Positions 34,919 to 44,663 are shown, counted from the first letter of the stretch. The stretch: DNA of 64,000 bases from Paenibacillus ihbetae (GCF_002741055.1 NZ_CP016809.1:3326501-3390500), one strand, 5' to 3'. A program made the numbers and translations. Notes: generated by a model from the sequence alone, not told the origin.

Positions 34919-35828
34919 GGGAGGTACCTCCTGTTAATTGTAAGAAATAATCCTCGAGCTTCTGTCTGGTTGTGCCGATTCGCAAAACGTCCACGTTAGC
35001 CAGCACCAATGAACGGTTAATGGCGGCCACGTCATCCAGGCGTTCGTAGATGTTAATTTCCGTTCCGTTAATGACCTCATAGTCCCGGATCCCGAATTCG
35101 TCCAGCACGATAACGGCGGCATGAACCTCCGTTGTTTCTAATTCAATGTACTGACGGGTTTCGTTTGCCAGCTCCTCCTGCGAGAGTTCGCTAATGAGCC
35201 TGCCGTTATGCAAAATCCCGTAATGCGTAGCGACCTGTGAAAGCTCATCCAGCAAATGGCTCGATAGCAAGACGGTCATTCCGCGTTCGGTCACCAACCG
35301 CTGAATGATTTCACGCATTTCAACAATGCCTGACGGATCCAGACCGTTCGTCGGCTCGTCCAGGATTAGGAACTCAGGGTTCGTAATCAGGGTAGAGGCA
35401 ATCGCCAGACGTTGGCGCATGCCTAATGAGAAGTTCTTGGCTTTCTTCTTGCCGGTATTCCCCAGGTTCATTAAGCGGAGCAAATCGTCAATCTCCCGTT
35501 CGCTAACACCGCCGTTTGCCGCTTGGACTTGCAGGTTCTCCCGGGCCGTTAATTCCGGATACAGAGCCGGCGTTTCAATGGATTGGCCCATCTTTCTTCG
35601 TGCACGCTGCAAGCCCTGCATCCCCGTCTGCCCGAACAGTTCGATATCGCCCTCGTCGATGGAGATTAACCCCATGATGATGCGCATAAATGTCGATTTT
35701 CCCGCGCCATTCTCCCCGATCAAGCCGTAAATCATCCCGCGCTTAATCTCGATCGATACTTTATCGAGTGCCTTGTGTTTGCCGTATATTTTGGAAATGT
35801 TCGTTGCTTTCAGAATCGTATCGGACAT
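34911..35828 (-). CDS. ABC transporter ATP-binding protein (BcrA type)
   Basis: This 305-residue ATPase shows Walker A GENGAGKST (38-46), signature FSLGMRQRL, Walker B EFLILDEPTNGLDP and the switch His in SSHLLDEL. It has the C-terminal extension usual in BcrA-like proteins. The frame extends to 35957, but the ATG at 35828 (MSDTILKATNISKIYG) follows AAAGGATGG and begins the conserved first strand. It is the first gene of an operon with permease, response regulator and kinase. Confidence 0.92.
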   Translation of the reverse strand: MSDTILKATNISKIYGKHKALDKVSIEIKRGMIYGLIGENGAGKSTFMRIIMGLISIDEGDIELFGQTGMQGLQRARRKMGQSIETPALYPELTARENLQVQAANGGVSEREIDDLLRLMNLGNTGKKKAKNFSLGMRQRLAIASTLITNPEFLILDEPTNGLDPSGIVEMREIIQRLVTERGMTVLLSSHLLDELSQVATHYGILHNGRLISELSQEELANETRQYIELETTEVHAAVIVLDEFGIRDYEVINGTEINIYERLDDVAAINRSLVLANVDVLRIGTTRQKLEDYFLQLTGGTSHA

Positions 35829-36155
35829 CCGTAATCCATCCTTTCGGGTGTTGATGAGTATAGGATAAGCGGCAGGTTTAAATATTTGGACCAGAAAAGT
35901 ATAAAGAAAGTGTAAAGAATGAGCCTGACTTTGCCCGTACCGGCGGTATGGGTACATGCAATGCCTGCCTAGGATCCGTACGCACGTTGTACAGAGGCCA
36001 TAACTGGATCAACCTACGGCGAATGGAATTATGCAATGCATGGTGGTATGACTCAAAATAATATACGGTTTAGACGTATCGTACGCGAGGACAAGTTTTA
36101 ACTTTAGGTGGGCATAATGGAACCAGTGCTTGTTTAACGGAAAGGAAGGAATTGC
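35829..36155 (-). promoter_or_regulatory. Divergent gap with direct-repeat operator for the transporter operon
   Basis: Read on the minus strand, two adjoining 11-bp repeats, TTTACACTTTC (35916-35906) and TTTATACTTTT (35905-35895), match at 9 of 11 positions. Head-to-tail 11-bp spacing fits OmpR-family regulators. A TATACT at about 35860 could be the -10 box, so the repeats would lie about 35-60 bp upstream of it. The rest of this 327-bp gap (35917-36155) holds no recognisable gene. The uracil-glycosylase promoter must lie there. Confidence 0.5.
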
Positions 36156-36749
36156 ATGTCTAAGGAAATGGATCATTCCTGTGTCATCTTGCCAGAAGAG
36201 CAAGCGCCCGAGGATATGCAGCATTGTGAACGCTTCGAATTGTGCAAACAGCCGAATCGAATCATCTGGGGGGAAGGGAATCCGCAGAGCTCGTTGATGT
36301 TAATTCTGGATAACCCGGGAGCCAGGGAGGACCGGGAAGGCAATCCGTTCTTGTGCGGGACCCGGGAGACCCTCCAACTCGGCATGAGGGAAGCGGGGAT
36401 CGATATCCGCTCGGTGTACGTCACCTATTTGCTGAAACGCCGGCCAACCCGCGCTTACGATAAGCCTGCCACCCGTGCAGCATGCCTGCCGCATCTGCAG
36501 GCGCAGCTCCTTCAGAAGCAGCCGCTTGTCCTATTTGGATTTGGCAATGTCGTGGTCGGGGGATTATTCCCGCAGAAGGAGCAAGCTTCCGTCAAGGAGC
36601 TGCGGGGTAGCTGGCATGAGTTCCAGGGGATCCCGATCGGCTTTACCTATCACCCGCTGGCAGTAAGAAGAAGACCCAATTTGCTAAGGTTTTTTGTCGA
36701 GGATTTGAAAGGTTTGAGGGAGAAGTGGGAGGAGCGGGGAGGGACGTAG
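36156..36749 (+). CDS. Uracil-DNA glycosylase superfamily protein
   Basis: This 197-residue protein has the family 4-like glycosylase pattern: a Cys pair CERFELC near residues 24-30 of the kind that binds an iron-sulfur cluster, the substrate-pocket segment LILDNPGAREDREGNPF (about 50-66), and the late active-site motif TYHPLAVRR near residue 166. The enzyme would remove uracil from DNA, starting base-excision repair. The LDNPGARED version differs from the usual GEAPGANED, so its exact subfamily and lesion specificity are open. AAAGGAAGG precedes the ATG. It is a single gene. Confidence 0.75.
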   Translation: MSKEMDHSCVILPEEQAPEDMQHCERFELCKQPNRIIWGEGNPQSSLMLILDNPGAREDREGNPFLCGTRETLQLGMREAGIDIRSVYVTYLLKRRPTRAYDKPATRAACLPHLQAQLLQKQPLVLFGFGNVVVGGLFPQKEQASVKELRGSWHEFQGIPIGFTYHPLAVRRRPNLLRFFVEDLKGLREKWEERGGT

Positions 36750-36834
36750 ATCATCTTGGCTTATATGAAAAGGGGAAGGGAAAATCGCTTCAATTTCATC
36801 ACTTTTGATCAGTTCTCTCACTGACAACGGAAAA

Positions 36835-36865
36835 GAAAAACCTTGAGGAATCTATTCCTCAAGGT
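36835..36865 (-). terminator. Rho-independent terminator of the orphan minus-strand gene
   Basis: ACCTTGAGGAA and TTCCTCAAGGT form an 11-bp perfect stem with a 4-base loop. On the minus strand it is followed by TTTTT, ten bases after the stop codon of the gene at 36875-37267. Confidence 0.85.
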
Positions 36866-36874
36866 AAGTAGTAA

Positions 36875-37267
36875 CTATTCGCAATAGATTGAAATGAACT
36901 GTATGGGTGCCTCTATTTCGTTCCAATCATCAATATCCTCTAATTCAAAACATACTCCAGGATATTCAGGTAGTTTGTACACATAGTCTTCTTTAACCCA
37001 CTTAATACCTAAATCATTTAGGTCAGAGAGTGTACCTCCTATACCGATTTTTTTAAGGAATTTTCCCGTATACTCACCAAACACCGATATTTGGGTTACG
37101 TTACTTTGATCTTTATCAATCCAAAACTTAATAGAGTCTGTTGATAGGGTAAAGTGATTGTCTAACTCTTCCTCAGTAAAATCAAGGTCTTTTATTTTTT
37201 CCTTTATTTCTTCAAGTCCGCATCCAAGTTGATAGGAGTCAACGCCAACACCGTTCATACTTCTCAT
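36875..37267 (-). CDS. Acidic protein of unknown function, possibly immunity-like
   Basis: This 130-residue acidic cytoplasmic protein (many Asp and Glu, ELEDIDDWNEIEAPIQFISIY at the end) has AT-rich codons unlike the G/C-rich neighbours. A GAGGAAGGG ribosome binding site and a strong terminator show that it is a real transcription unit. No family motif is recognised. Its size, acidity and base composition resemble single immunity proteins left from contact-dependent toxin loci, but no toxin gene is next to it, so this is only a guess. Confidence 0.7.
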   Translation of the reverse strand: MRSMNGVGVDSYQLGCGLEEIKEKIKDLDFTEEELDNHFTLSTDSIKFWIDKDQSNVTQISVFGEYTGKFLKKIGIGGTLSDLNDLGIKWVKEDYVYKLPEYPGVCFELEDIDDWNEIEAPIQFISIYCE

Positions 37268-37439
37268 CGCCCTTCCTCATTTCCTGCACAATCCGCTCTG
37301 CCGCGAAAGGAGAATGTTCACGCACGTCCGGCTGCATGATCGGGGTTTAGGCTAGGCGAGCATAGAATGCAAAATTCAATTGCCGGGTTTTCGGAAAGGG
37401 TGTACACTGAGTGCCGAAGTGACCATTATAGAACAGGGT

Positions 37440-39284
37440 GTGTTTCATATTTTCAGAAGACTGCGCCAATTCTATTTAAATCATTTGAAGCGAAAGATGT
37501 TCAACAAGATCGTCGTGCTGTATTCAACCGTCATGATCGTGCTGTTTGCGATTGCGGCAACGCTGGTTTATCAATACCAGGAGCAGCGCATACTCCGTGA
37601 GCAGACCGATGCGAATCTCAAATCCGCGCATGTGCTGAACATTTATTTGAGCCGGCAGTATGAGGGCATACAGAATATATTTCAGCAGATTTACGGAGAT
37701 GCCACGCTAAGCGATGAGCTGATCTATTTTCTAAACCACGAATATGAGAGTTACCTGAAATACCGGTTGGATTTGTACACCAGGGCAGGAGAGCAGCGAT
37801 TACGGTCTTTCAATACCTTGATAAGAAATTATCTGGAGCAGGAATCAAGCGCCAGAAGCGTCTCGATCTACAGCTATCCGAACAATTTTTACATGCATAT
37901 CAGTCGGACCAACCAGCAGTTGAATAATGATGCCGGTTCCAAGAACAAGTGGGAGACCTGGTTTGCCCGCCGGGAGCAGCACAGCTGGGATACCATGCCT
38001 CCAAATGAATCCTCGCGTTCATCCGGAGGCTCCAGTCCAAGATCGTATTCCTATTCCAGAGAACTGAAGGACCCCTGGACCCTGAATCGGGTGGGGATGA
38101 TGAATGTGGAGTTCGACGCCCGGCAAATTTCATCCTGGCTGGAGAGCCGAGCTTCGGTCAAAGGCCGGATTATGGTGTTGAACGCCCAAGGAACGGTCAT
38201 TTACGATTCGGAGGATGAGTATTACGGGCAGACCTACCCCTACCGTTTGGAGCAGGAAAAAGCCGGGGATTGGGTGCAGCTGGATGAACCCTCCAAAGTG
38301 AACATATTGAATGTCAGCAATGCGGGCTTGTCGGTGGTGGGGATTGTGTCGCAATCCCTGATCAAAGAGAGCACGGAGAGTTTAAGAACGGGACTGATTC
38401 TGGTCACCCTTCTGTTTATGGCGGCTAGTTTTGCGATTACGTTTACGATTATTCGCAGGTTCTCCAAGAAAGTGCAGCGGATTATCCGTTCCATGAACCG
38501 GATCGGCGAAGGCGATCTGTCGACGCGCATTCAGATGTCCGGCGAAGATGAGCTCCAGCAGATTTCCCGCCGGTTTAACGATATGGGTGACCGTTTGGAG
38601 CAATATATTGATAAAATGTACACCTCAGAAATTAAGCAAAAAAACGCGGAGCTCGTTGCCCTGCAATCCCAGATTAACCCCCATTTTCTGTACAATACGC
38701 TCGAATCCATTCGCATGAAGGCATACTTTGTGGGCGCGAAGGAAGTGGGTCAAATGATATACAGCTTGTCGGTGATGTTCAAGAACATGGTAAAAAAAAG
38801 CACCGTGGTTACCGTTGAAGAGGAAATGGACATGTGTTCCGTCTACCTCGACTTGTTCCGCATTCGCTATGAAGGACGGCTGGAGACGGAAATCGAGGTG
38901 GATCCGGAGATCCAAAATGCCAGCATCATCAAGCTGCTGGTCCAGCCGATCGTGGAGAATTATATCGTTCACGGATTCCGTCCGCTGGACGACAACAATA
39001 AAATTTCGGTCCATGCCCGCCGGGCGGGGGACCGGGTTGTCATCATCGTATCCGACAACGGAACGGGCATACCGGAGGAAAAGCTGGCCCAAATCCGCAG
39101 CACGCTGGACAAGGTTCTCCAGCCTCCCGACAAGGGATACCGTTCGATCGGACTGATGAACGTGCACGAGCGAATCGTGCTGAACTACGGGAGTGATTAC
39201 GGAGTGACCATCAACAGCACGGAAGGACAGGGAACCGAGGTCCGTATGGAAATACCGATGCTGCGCAAGGGGGAGACGACATGA
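37440..39284 (+). CDS. YesM-type sensor histidine kinase
   Basis: This roughly 614-residue kinase has two membrane helices (about 22-42 and 320-342) with a large extracellular dCache-like region between them. A HAMP domain (about 345-398), a His_kinase domain with His415 (QINPHFLYNTLESI) and a HATPase (PIVENYIVHG, DNGTGI) follow. YesM kinases sense extracellular sugars and act with YesN regulators on nearby ABC importers. The frame extends up to 37380 and the true start is unclear. GTG at 37440 fits the usual short basic N-terminus (FRRLRQFYLNHLKRK), but its ribosome binding site is poor. It is coupled to the regulator by a 4-bp ATGA overlap. Confidence 0.88.
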   Translation: MFHIFRRLRQFYLNHLKRKMFNKIVVLYSTVMIVLFAIAATLVYQYQEQRILREQTDANLKSAHVLNIYLSRQYEGIQNIFQQIYGDATLSDELIYFLNHEYESYLKYRLDLYTRAGEQRLRSFNTLIRNYLEQESSARSVSIYSYPNNFYMHISRTNQQLNNDAGSKNKWETWFARREQHSWDTMPPNESSRSSGGSSPRSYSYSRELKDPWTLNRVGMMNVEFDARQISSWLESRASVKGRIMVLNAQGTVIYDSEDEYYGQTYPYRLEQEKAGDWVQLDEPSKVNILNVSNAGLSVVGIVSQSLIKESTESLRTGLILVTLLFMAASFAITFTIIRRFSKKVQRIIRSMNRIGEGDLSTRIQMSGEDELQQISRRFNDMGDRLEQYIDKMYTSEIKQKNAELVALQSQINPHFLYNTLESIRMKAYFVGAKEVGQMIYSLSVMFKNMVKKSTVVTVEEEMDMCSVYLDLFRIRYEGRLETEIEVDPEIQNASIIKLLVQPIVENYIVHGFRPLDDNNKISVHARRAGDRVVIIVSDNGTGIPEEKLAQIRSTLDKVLQPPDKGYRSIGLMNVHERIVLNYGSDYGVTINSTEGQGTEVRMEIPMLRKGETT

Positions 39285-40831
39285 GGAAGGTATTTTTTGT
39301 TGATGACGAGCCTTTGATTGCCCAGGGCTTGGCCACCATCGTGGATTGGCAGAATTACGACCTGCATGTGTCAGGTTCGGCCAACGATGGGGTGCAAGCG
39401 CTTGAACGGTTAAGGGAAGATCCTGTGGATCTGCTGATCACGGACATTATGATGCCCAGAATGAACGGGCTCGAACTGATTAAGAAGGTAAAAGAAATGC
39501 ATCCACGCACCAAATTTATCGTGCTGAGCGGGTACGAAGAATTTGAATATGTGAAGGTGGGGATCACGCTCGGCATTCAGAATTATATTCTGAAGCCGAT
39601 CAGCATCGAGGAGCTGGAAGCGACGATTAAGCATATCCGCGGCGATTGGGAGCGCGAGGAATTGAGCCGCTTTCGCTCCGAGGAGGATTGGAGGATCCTG
39701 CGCAGCAATATTTTGCAGCGGTGGGTTAACGGCGATATCAAGAGCTCGGAATTAAAGCAGAGAGCTGAACTTCTCGGAATTCCGCTCAATTATGCGTCTT
39801 ACCAGGTGTATGTTCTGCGGCTCATATCCGATGAGCGCCCGGTGTCCCAGCTCTATCGCTTGACCAGCCTAGCCGACGAATGCAGCCGTGCTTGTTCGGA
39901 AGTGCTTGGGGGAGACCACGAGGTGATCTGTTTCCCTGATGCGGATGACGATATCGTTGTGATGTCGGCCGCGAGGAATGAACGGAGGGACTCGGAGCGA
40001 GAGGGCATAACAAATGCCATGGCCCGGCTGCGGGAGCTGACGGGCTTGCGCATTTGGTGCTCCGAAGGCAATGCAGGCTTCAATGATTTCAAAGATATTC
40101 AAGCGAGCTACAGGAAGGCGAAGGACCTCTTCAGCGCCTGCCTGATTGCCGGAGATGATATGCTCCTATACAGTCCGGCTGCCGAACCGGAGGCCGTTCA
40201 GGCTTCTGGGCCGTCCGCTCGTCCCGATACGTTCGCGAAGCTGCTGATCGAGGGAGACATTCCCTCCCTTCGGGCTTATATCGAGTCCGTTCTGAGCGGT
40301 GACAACAGGGAACCGATGGTCCCTCGGGAGACCTGCTTGAATGCAGCAGTCCAGCTGATGGTCGCGGCGAAGGATATGGAGAAAAACCCCGATTACAGCG
40401 AGGTATTTACGCCAATGCACCGGATTAATACGCTCCAGGGGCTTCGAAATCATGTATGGTGCATCGTCGAACGCAGTCTTGCGCGCCTGGAAGAAGCGGA
40501 GCAGGGCTACAGCCCGCATGTCTCGTTTCTTGTGGAGCAGGTGCAGCATCACTATCCGGAAGAGCTTTCCCTGAAGACGCTGAGCCAGCGGCTGCAGATG
40601 CATCCGAATTATTTAGGTCAGCTGTTTCAGCAGGAGGTCGGCGCCAGCTTCTCGGATTATTTGAACCAATACCGCATCGAGAAAGCCACGCAGCTCCTGC
40701 TGCATACCGATCAAAAGACGGCGGATATTGCGTTCAGCGTAGGTTATACGGATAGCTCGTACTTTTACAGACAGTTCAAAAAATATACGGGCGTATCTCC
40801 GACCGAGATGAGATCCATGTATCGGATCTAA
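39281..40831 (+). CDS. YesN-type response regulator with AraC DNA-binding domain
   Basis: This 516-residue regulator has a receiver with acidic pocket VDDE (7-10) and Asp55 (LITDIMMP), a middle region of about 250 residues typical of YesN proteins, and a C-terminal AraC double helix-turn-helix (about 415-516; LSQRLQMHPNYLGQLF and TADIAFSVGYTDSSYFYRQFKKYTG, split here as two motifs). Overlap ATGA with the kinase gene shows co-translation. The importer operon that starts 270 bp downstream is its probable target. Confidence 0.93.
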   Translation: MRKVFFVDDEPLIAQGLATIVDWQNYDLHVSGSANDGVQALERLREDPVDLLITDIMMPRMNGLELIKKVKEMHPRTKFIVLSGYEEFEYVKVGITLGIQNYILKPISIEELEATIKHIRGDWEREELSRFRSEEDWRILRSNILQRWVNGDIKSSELKQRAELLGIPLNYASYQVYVLRLISDERPVSQLYRLTSLADECSRACSEVLGGDHEVICFPDADDDIVVMSAARNERRDSEREGITNAMARLRELTGLRIWCSEGNAGFNDFKDIQASYRKAKDLFSACLIAGDDMLLYSPAAEPEAVQASGPSARPDTFAKLLIEGDIPSLRAYIESVLSGDNREPMVPRETCLNAAVQLMVAAKDMEKNPDYSEVFTPMHRINTLQGLRNHVWCIVERSLARLEEAEQGYSPHVSFLVEQVQHHYPEELSLKTLSQRLQMHPNYLGQLFQQEVGASFSDYLNQYRIEKATQLLLHTDQKTADIAFSVGYTDSSYFYRQFKKYTGVSPTEMRSMYRI

Positions 40832-40853
40832 ATCGACGGGGAAACCAATTGCG

Positions 40854-40891
40854 ACAGGCCCAGGGCGGATAACCCTGCGGCCTGTTTTTTG
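40854..40891 (+). terminator. Rho-independent terminator after the two-component pair
   Basis: ACAGGCC (40854-40860) pairs with GGCCTGT (40879-40885), with a further inner CAGGG/CCCTG stem, followed by TTTTTTG. It separates the regulator pair from the importer operon. Confidence 0.85.
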
Positions 40892-40966
40892 TTAAAACCC
40901 GACTTTTTGAACACGCACTTATAAGGGATTCTTTAATTTGTCCATCCCGTTCTAGTATTTTTCAAC

Positions 40967-40996
40967 TTGAGCGCGATAACGCTTACTTGGCACAAT
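40967..40996 (+). promoter_or_regulatory. Possible promoter of the second sugar importer with weak cre-like spacer
   Basis: TTGAGC (40967-40972) and CACAAT (40991-40996) are 18 bp apart, about 100 bp before the first permease. The spacer bases 40974-40987 read on the minus strand as AGTAAGCGTTATCG, two mismatches from the CcpA consensus. AraC-type activation by the upstream regulator would suit the weak promoter. Confidence 0.35.
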
Positions 40997-41102
40997 GATA
41001 GTAGTTAAGGGCAAGTGATAAATAGCCGCATCGACAAAGATCATGGGGATCTTCTACTGCAGTCGCATCACTTGTATTTAACAGGGAAGAGGAGGAGTGC
41101 TC

Positions 41103-42032
41103 ATGTCGGGGTTCATCAAAAAGGTCATACGCAACCGGTTTATGCTGCTGATGATCCTGCCCGGAACCATATGGTTTCTTATCTTTGCTTACTTGCCTAT
41201 GTTCGGTACCGTTCTCGCTTTTAAGGATTTCCGCATTAGCCCGGACGGTTTTTTTGCAAGCGTGCTCAACAGCGAATGGGTAGGATTCAAAAACTTCGAA
41301 TATCTGTTTACAACCAATGATGCCTATATCATTACGAGGAATACGATTCTGTACAACCTGGCCTTTATCATTCTGGGCTTGGTCATTGCAGTGGGCTTTG
41401 CGATCATGCTAAGCGAGCTTGTCAACAAGCGTACGGCCAAGGTATATCAGACCGGCATGTTTCTGCCGCATTTTTTGTCGTGGGTTATCATCAGTTATTT
41501 TGCGTTCACGTTTCTTAGCGTAGACAAAGGGACGCTCAATCAAATTATCACTTATTTCGGGGGAGAGCCGATCAGCTGGTACTCGGAAGCGAAGTATTGG
41601 CCCTTCATTCTCGTTTTCGTCGGTATCTGGAAAGGCGTAGGCTACAACAGCGTTATCTATCTTGCGGCTATTACAGGGATCGACAAATCGTATTATGAAG
41701 CGGCCGTCATTGACGGAGCCAGCAAGTGGAAGCAGGTGCGGTACATCACGATTCCGCTGCTGAAGCCGCTCATGATCATCCTGACCATACTGGCGATCGG
41801 CGGCATCTTCCGTTCCGATTTCGGATTGTTCTACCAGCTTCCGAAGGATTCGGGCGCGCTGTACCCGGTTACGAACGTCATCGATACCTTCGTCTACCGC
41901 GGGCTGATGAACATGGGAGACATCGGCATGAGCACGGCAGCGGGCTTGTACCAATCGTTTGTCGGACTGGTTCTGATTTTGGTTGCCAACTATATCGTTC
42001 GACGAATTGAAAAAGATCATGCAATCTTCTAA
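41103..42032 (+). CDS. Carbohydrate ABC transporter permease, LplB type (second importer)
   Basis: This 309-residue membrane permease has about six helices and the coupling loop YEAAVIDGASKWKQVRYITI. It is the first gene of an importer operon ordered permease, permease, binding protein, the reverse of the first importer. GAGGAGG lies eight bases before ATG at 41103; an in-frame GTG at 41097 is too close to it. Its position behind YesMN-type genes implies induction by an extracellular sugar, probably the oligosaccharide set free by the GH85 enzyme downstream (inference). Confidence 0.92.
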   Translation: MSGFIKKVIRNRFMLLMILPGTIWFLIFAYLPMFGTVLAFKDFRISPDGFFASVLNSEWVGFKNFEYLFTTNDAYIITRNTILYNLAFIILGLVIAVGFAIMLSELVNKRTAKVYQTGMFLPHFLSWVIISYFAFTFLSVDKGTLNQIITYFGGEPISWYSEAKYWPFILVFVGIWKGVGYNSVIYLAAITGIDKSYYEAAVIDGASKWKQVRYITIPLLKPLMIILTILAIGGIFRSDFGLFYQLPKDSGALYPVTNVIDTFVYRGLMNMGDIGMSTAAGLYQSFVGLVLILVANYIVRRIEKDHAIF

Positions 42033-42053
42033 TCCGAGGGAGGTGTACCGTTC

Positions 42054-43001
42054 ATGACGCAGCTATCTACGCAAACCGCGAATCAACCGGCAAAGCGTTC
42101 AAAGAAGAGAGACTACAACGCCATCTCCCCATTGTGGAATACGATTTTCAATATCGTGATCGGCCTCTTCTCGTTTTCCTGTATCTTTCCGTTTCTATTT
42201 GTTATTATTATTTCCCTGACGGACGAACAGACACTGGTTTCGGAAGGCTTCAGGCTGCTGCCAAGTCAGTTCAGTACCGCAGCGTATGAATATATTTTCG
42301 AAACGGGCAGCGAGCTTTTGTCCTCATTCGGCTTAACGCTTCTGATCACGGTGCTGGGGACGCTGGTGAGTCTGGCATTGGTTACGACTTATGCCTATGC
42401 ATTGTCCCGTCGAAATTTTGAATTCAGAGGCTTCTTCAGCTTCCTTGCATTTTTCACCATGCTGTTCTCAGGTGGTATGGTGCCTGGTTATATCGTGATG
42501 ACCCAGTTCCTGCATCTGCAGAACACGATCTGGGCGTTGATCTTTCCATTATCCTTGAGCGCGTTCTCTATCATCGTCATGAGGACCTTCTTCCAAACGA
42601 CGATTCCGGATGAAATTATCGAGTCCGCCAAAATTGATGGCGCCGGCGAGTTTCTGACCTTTATCCGAATCGTACTGCCGGTTTCGCTCCCGGGGATTGC
42701 AACCATTGGTTTGTTCAGCTCGCTGGGGTACTGGAACGACTGGTTTAACGCCTTGCTGTATTATAACGATCCACAAGCGACACCGCCGCTGCAGTTCATG
42801 CTGATGAAGATCGAGAAGAACATGGACTTTCTGACGCAGAATGCGCAGAATATCGGTTCCTTCGATGCAGCAGCAAGCCTGCCGACGGAGACGGTAAGAA
42901 TGGCGATGGTCGTATTGGCGACCCTGCCGATTGTTATGGCGTATCCGTTCTTCCAGCGGTATTTTGTCCAGGGCCTGACGGTAGGCTCAGTCAAAGGCTA
43001 A
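42054..43001 (+). CDS. Carbohydrate ABC transporter permease, YtcP type (second importer)
   Basis: This 315-residue permease with a basic cytoplasmic head and six helices has the coupling loop IESAKIDGAGEFLTFIRIVLP. It ends in the FVQGLTVGSVKG motif typical of YtcP proteins. It lies 21 bp behind its partner after a GGGAGGTG ribosome binding site. A separate ATPase gene is again absent. Confidence 0.92.
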   Translation: MTQLSTQTANQPAKRSKKRDYNAISPLWNTIFNIVIGLFSFSCIFPFLFVIIISLTDEQTLVSEGFRLLPSQFSTAAYEYIFETGSELLSSFGLTLLITVLGTLVSLALVTTYAYALSRRNFEFRGFFSFLAFFTMLFSGGMVPGYIVMTQFLHLQNTIWALIFPLSLSAFSIIVMRTFFQTTIPDEIIESAKIDGAGEFLTFIRIVLPVSLPGIATIGLFSSLGYWNDWFNALLYYNDPQATPPLQFMLMKIEKNMDFLTQNAQNIGSFDAAASLPTETVRMAMVVLATLPIVMAYPFFQRYFVQGLTVGSVKG

Positions 43002-43116
43002 TTTCATAAGGTTGTACCCGCATCGCACACGGCCGGAGTAATCCGGCTTTCACGTCCGAGGTGTGTAAGCGGTGTCAATATAGCATTAACCATTAAGTGA
43101 TACAGGGGGAAAACAC

Positions 43117-44640
43117 ATGTTTAAGAAAAAGGCTTCTATACTGTCCCTTGCTCTTGTGCTTTTGCTCACGGTCGTCTTATCGGCTTGCGGCGGCAAGGAA
43201 GGCGCTAAGTCTGGCGAGCCCGCGAAGGAAGAGGCTGCCATTCAGAGCGACGGCACGGTGGATGCATCCAAGCTGGATCCGGTCAAGCTCAAAATGTACA
43301 TGATCGGGCCTAACCAGAAGGATCTTCCTAAGGTTCAAGAGGAGATCAATAAATACTTGACGGAGAAAATCAACGCTACGATCGAGATCAACATGATCGA
43401 CTGGGGCGATTACAGCCAGCGGATGCAGGTCATTACCAGCTCCGGCGAGAATTACGACATCGCCTTCACCAGCTCGTGGGCATTTGATTATCTTCCAAAC
43501 GCGGCGAAGGGTGCCTTCAAGCCGCTGAATGACTTGCTTGATCAGTATGGACAAGGCATCAAGGAAGCGCTGGATCCCCGTTTCCTGGAAGGAACGAAGG
43601 TCAATGGCGTCAACTATGGCATCCCGGCCAATAAGGAACTGGCACAGCAGTTTGTATGGCGTTTCAACAAGAAGTATCTGGATAAGTACAACCTGGACAT
43701 TTCCAACGTGACAACGCTTGAGGATCTGGAGCCGCTTCTGAAGACGATTAAAGAGAACGAGCCGGCGGATATTACACCGCTTGCCGTACCGAAAAGCTTT
43801 AAGCCGTACTTGCCGGTTGACTTCCCGCTTGGTGATGAAATTCCGATCGGGATGTACCTGGACACCAAAGACTTTAAATTTGTGAATTTGCTGGATACAC
43901 CTGAACTGAAATCGGCTTTGGCCACGATGCGCAAATACTATAAAGCGGGTTATGTGCGCGAGGATGTAGCGACGCTGGACGGCATTGATAACATCAAAAC
44001 CGGCAAATGGCTCGTGGACCGCGAGATTACGCAGCCATATGCAGAGCTCGGCTGGTCCAGAAACGCGGGATATGACATTGTGACGAGACCGATGCATGAT
44101 CCGGTGATTTACACCAGCTCCGCAGCGGGTTCGATGATGGCGATTTCTTCGTACTCCAAAAATCCGGAGCGGGCGATGATGTTCTTGAACCTGCTGAACA
44201 CGGATGAGAAACTGCGCAATATGATTCAATACGGTTTGGAAGGAACGCATTACAAGAAGCTTGAAGGGCCATACATCGAAGATATGCCTGCTATGCAGGA
44301 AAACTATGCAATGCCTGGATTTGCGCTTGGCAATATGTTCCTGACGTACCTTCATGAAGGCGAGCCTGAAGACAAGTGGGAAGCATTCGAGAAATTTAAC
44401 AGCTCCGCTCTGGTAGCTCCTACGTTCGGCTTTAACTTCGACACGGCTCCGGTCAAAACAGAAGTTGCAGCCGTCACGAACGTAGCGAAGGAATTCATCC
44501 CTGCATTGTATACCGGCTCCATCGATCCTGACGAATACTTGCCTAAAGCAAAACAAAAGTTCCAGGATGCTGGAATTGACAAGGTTATTGCTGAGGCTCA
44601 AAAGCAGTTCGATGAGTGGAAGGCAGCTCAGAACAAGTAA
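43117..44640 (+). CDS. Extracellular sugar-binding lipoprotein (second importer)
   Basis: This 507-residue family 1 solute-binding protein has a lipoprotein signal and lipobox LSAC (Cys24), then the two-lobe fold. In DUF3502-containing YtcQ-like relatives the last part resembles the segment seen here from about residue 420. It completes the permease pair 115 bp upstream. Codon use and GC are like the neighbours. An open antisense frame of 474 codons lies in the same place but is judged a shadow. Confidence 0.92.
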   Translation: MFKKKASILSLALVLLLTVVLSACGGKEGAKSGEPAKEEAAIQSDGTVDASKLDPVKLKMYMIGPNQKDLPKVQEEINKYLTEKINATIEINMIDWGDYSQRMQVITSSGENYDIAFTSSWAFDYLPNAAKGAFKPLNDLLDQYGQGIKEALDPRFLEGTKVNGVNYGIPANKELAQQFVWRFNKKYLDKYNLDISNVTTLEDLEPLLKTIKENEPADITPLAVPKSFKPYLPVDFPLGDEIPIGMYLDTKDFKFVNLLDTPELKSALATMRKYYKAGYVREDVATLDGIDNIKTGKWLVDREITQPYAELGWSRNAGYDIVTRPMHDPVIYTSSAAGSMMAISSYSKNPERAMMFLNLLNTDEKLRNMIQYGLEGTHYKKLEGPYIEDMPAMQENYAMPGFALGNMFLTYLHEGEPEDKWEAFEKFNSSALVAPTFGFNFDTAPVKTEVAAVTNVAKEFIPALYTGSIDPDEYLPKAKQKFQDAGIDKVIAEAQKQFDEWKAAQNK

Positions 44641-44663
44641 GGCATAAGAGTAGTTGAAGAGTA

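Noticed and set aside
43177..44601. 474-codon open frame antisense to the second sugar-binding lipoprotein
   Set aside because: It exactly mirrors a well-recognised gene in G/C-rich codon use; its product shows no domain or signal and no ribosome binding site was seen.
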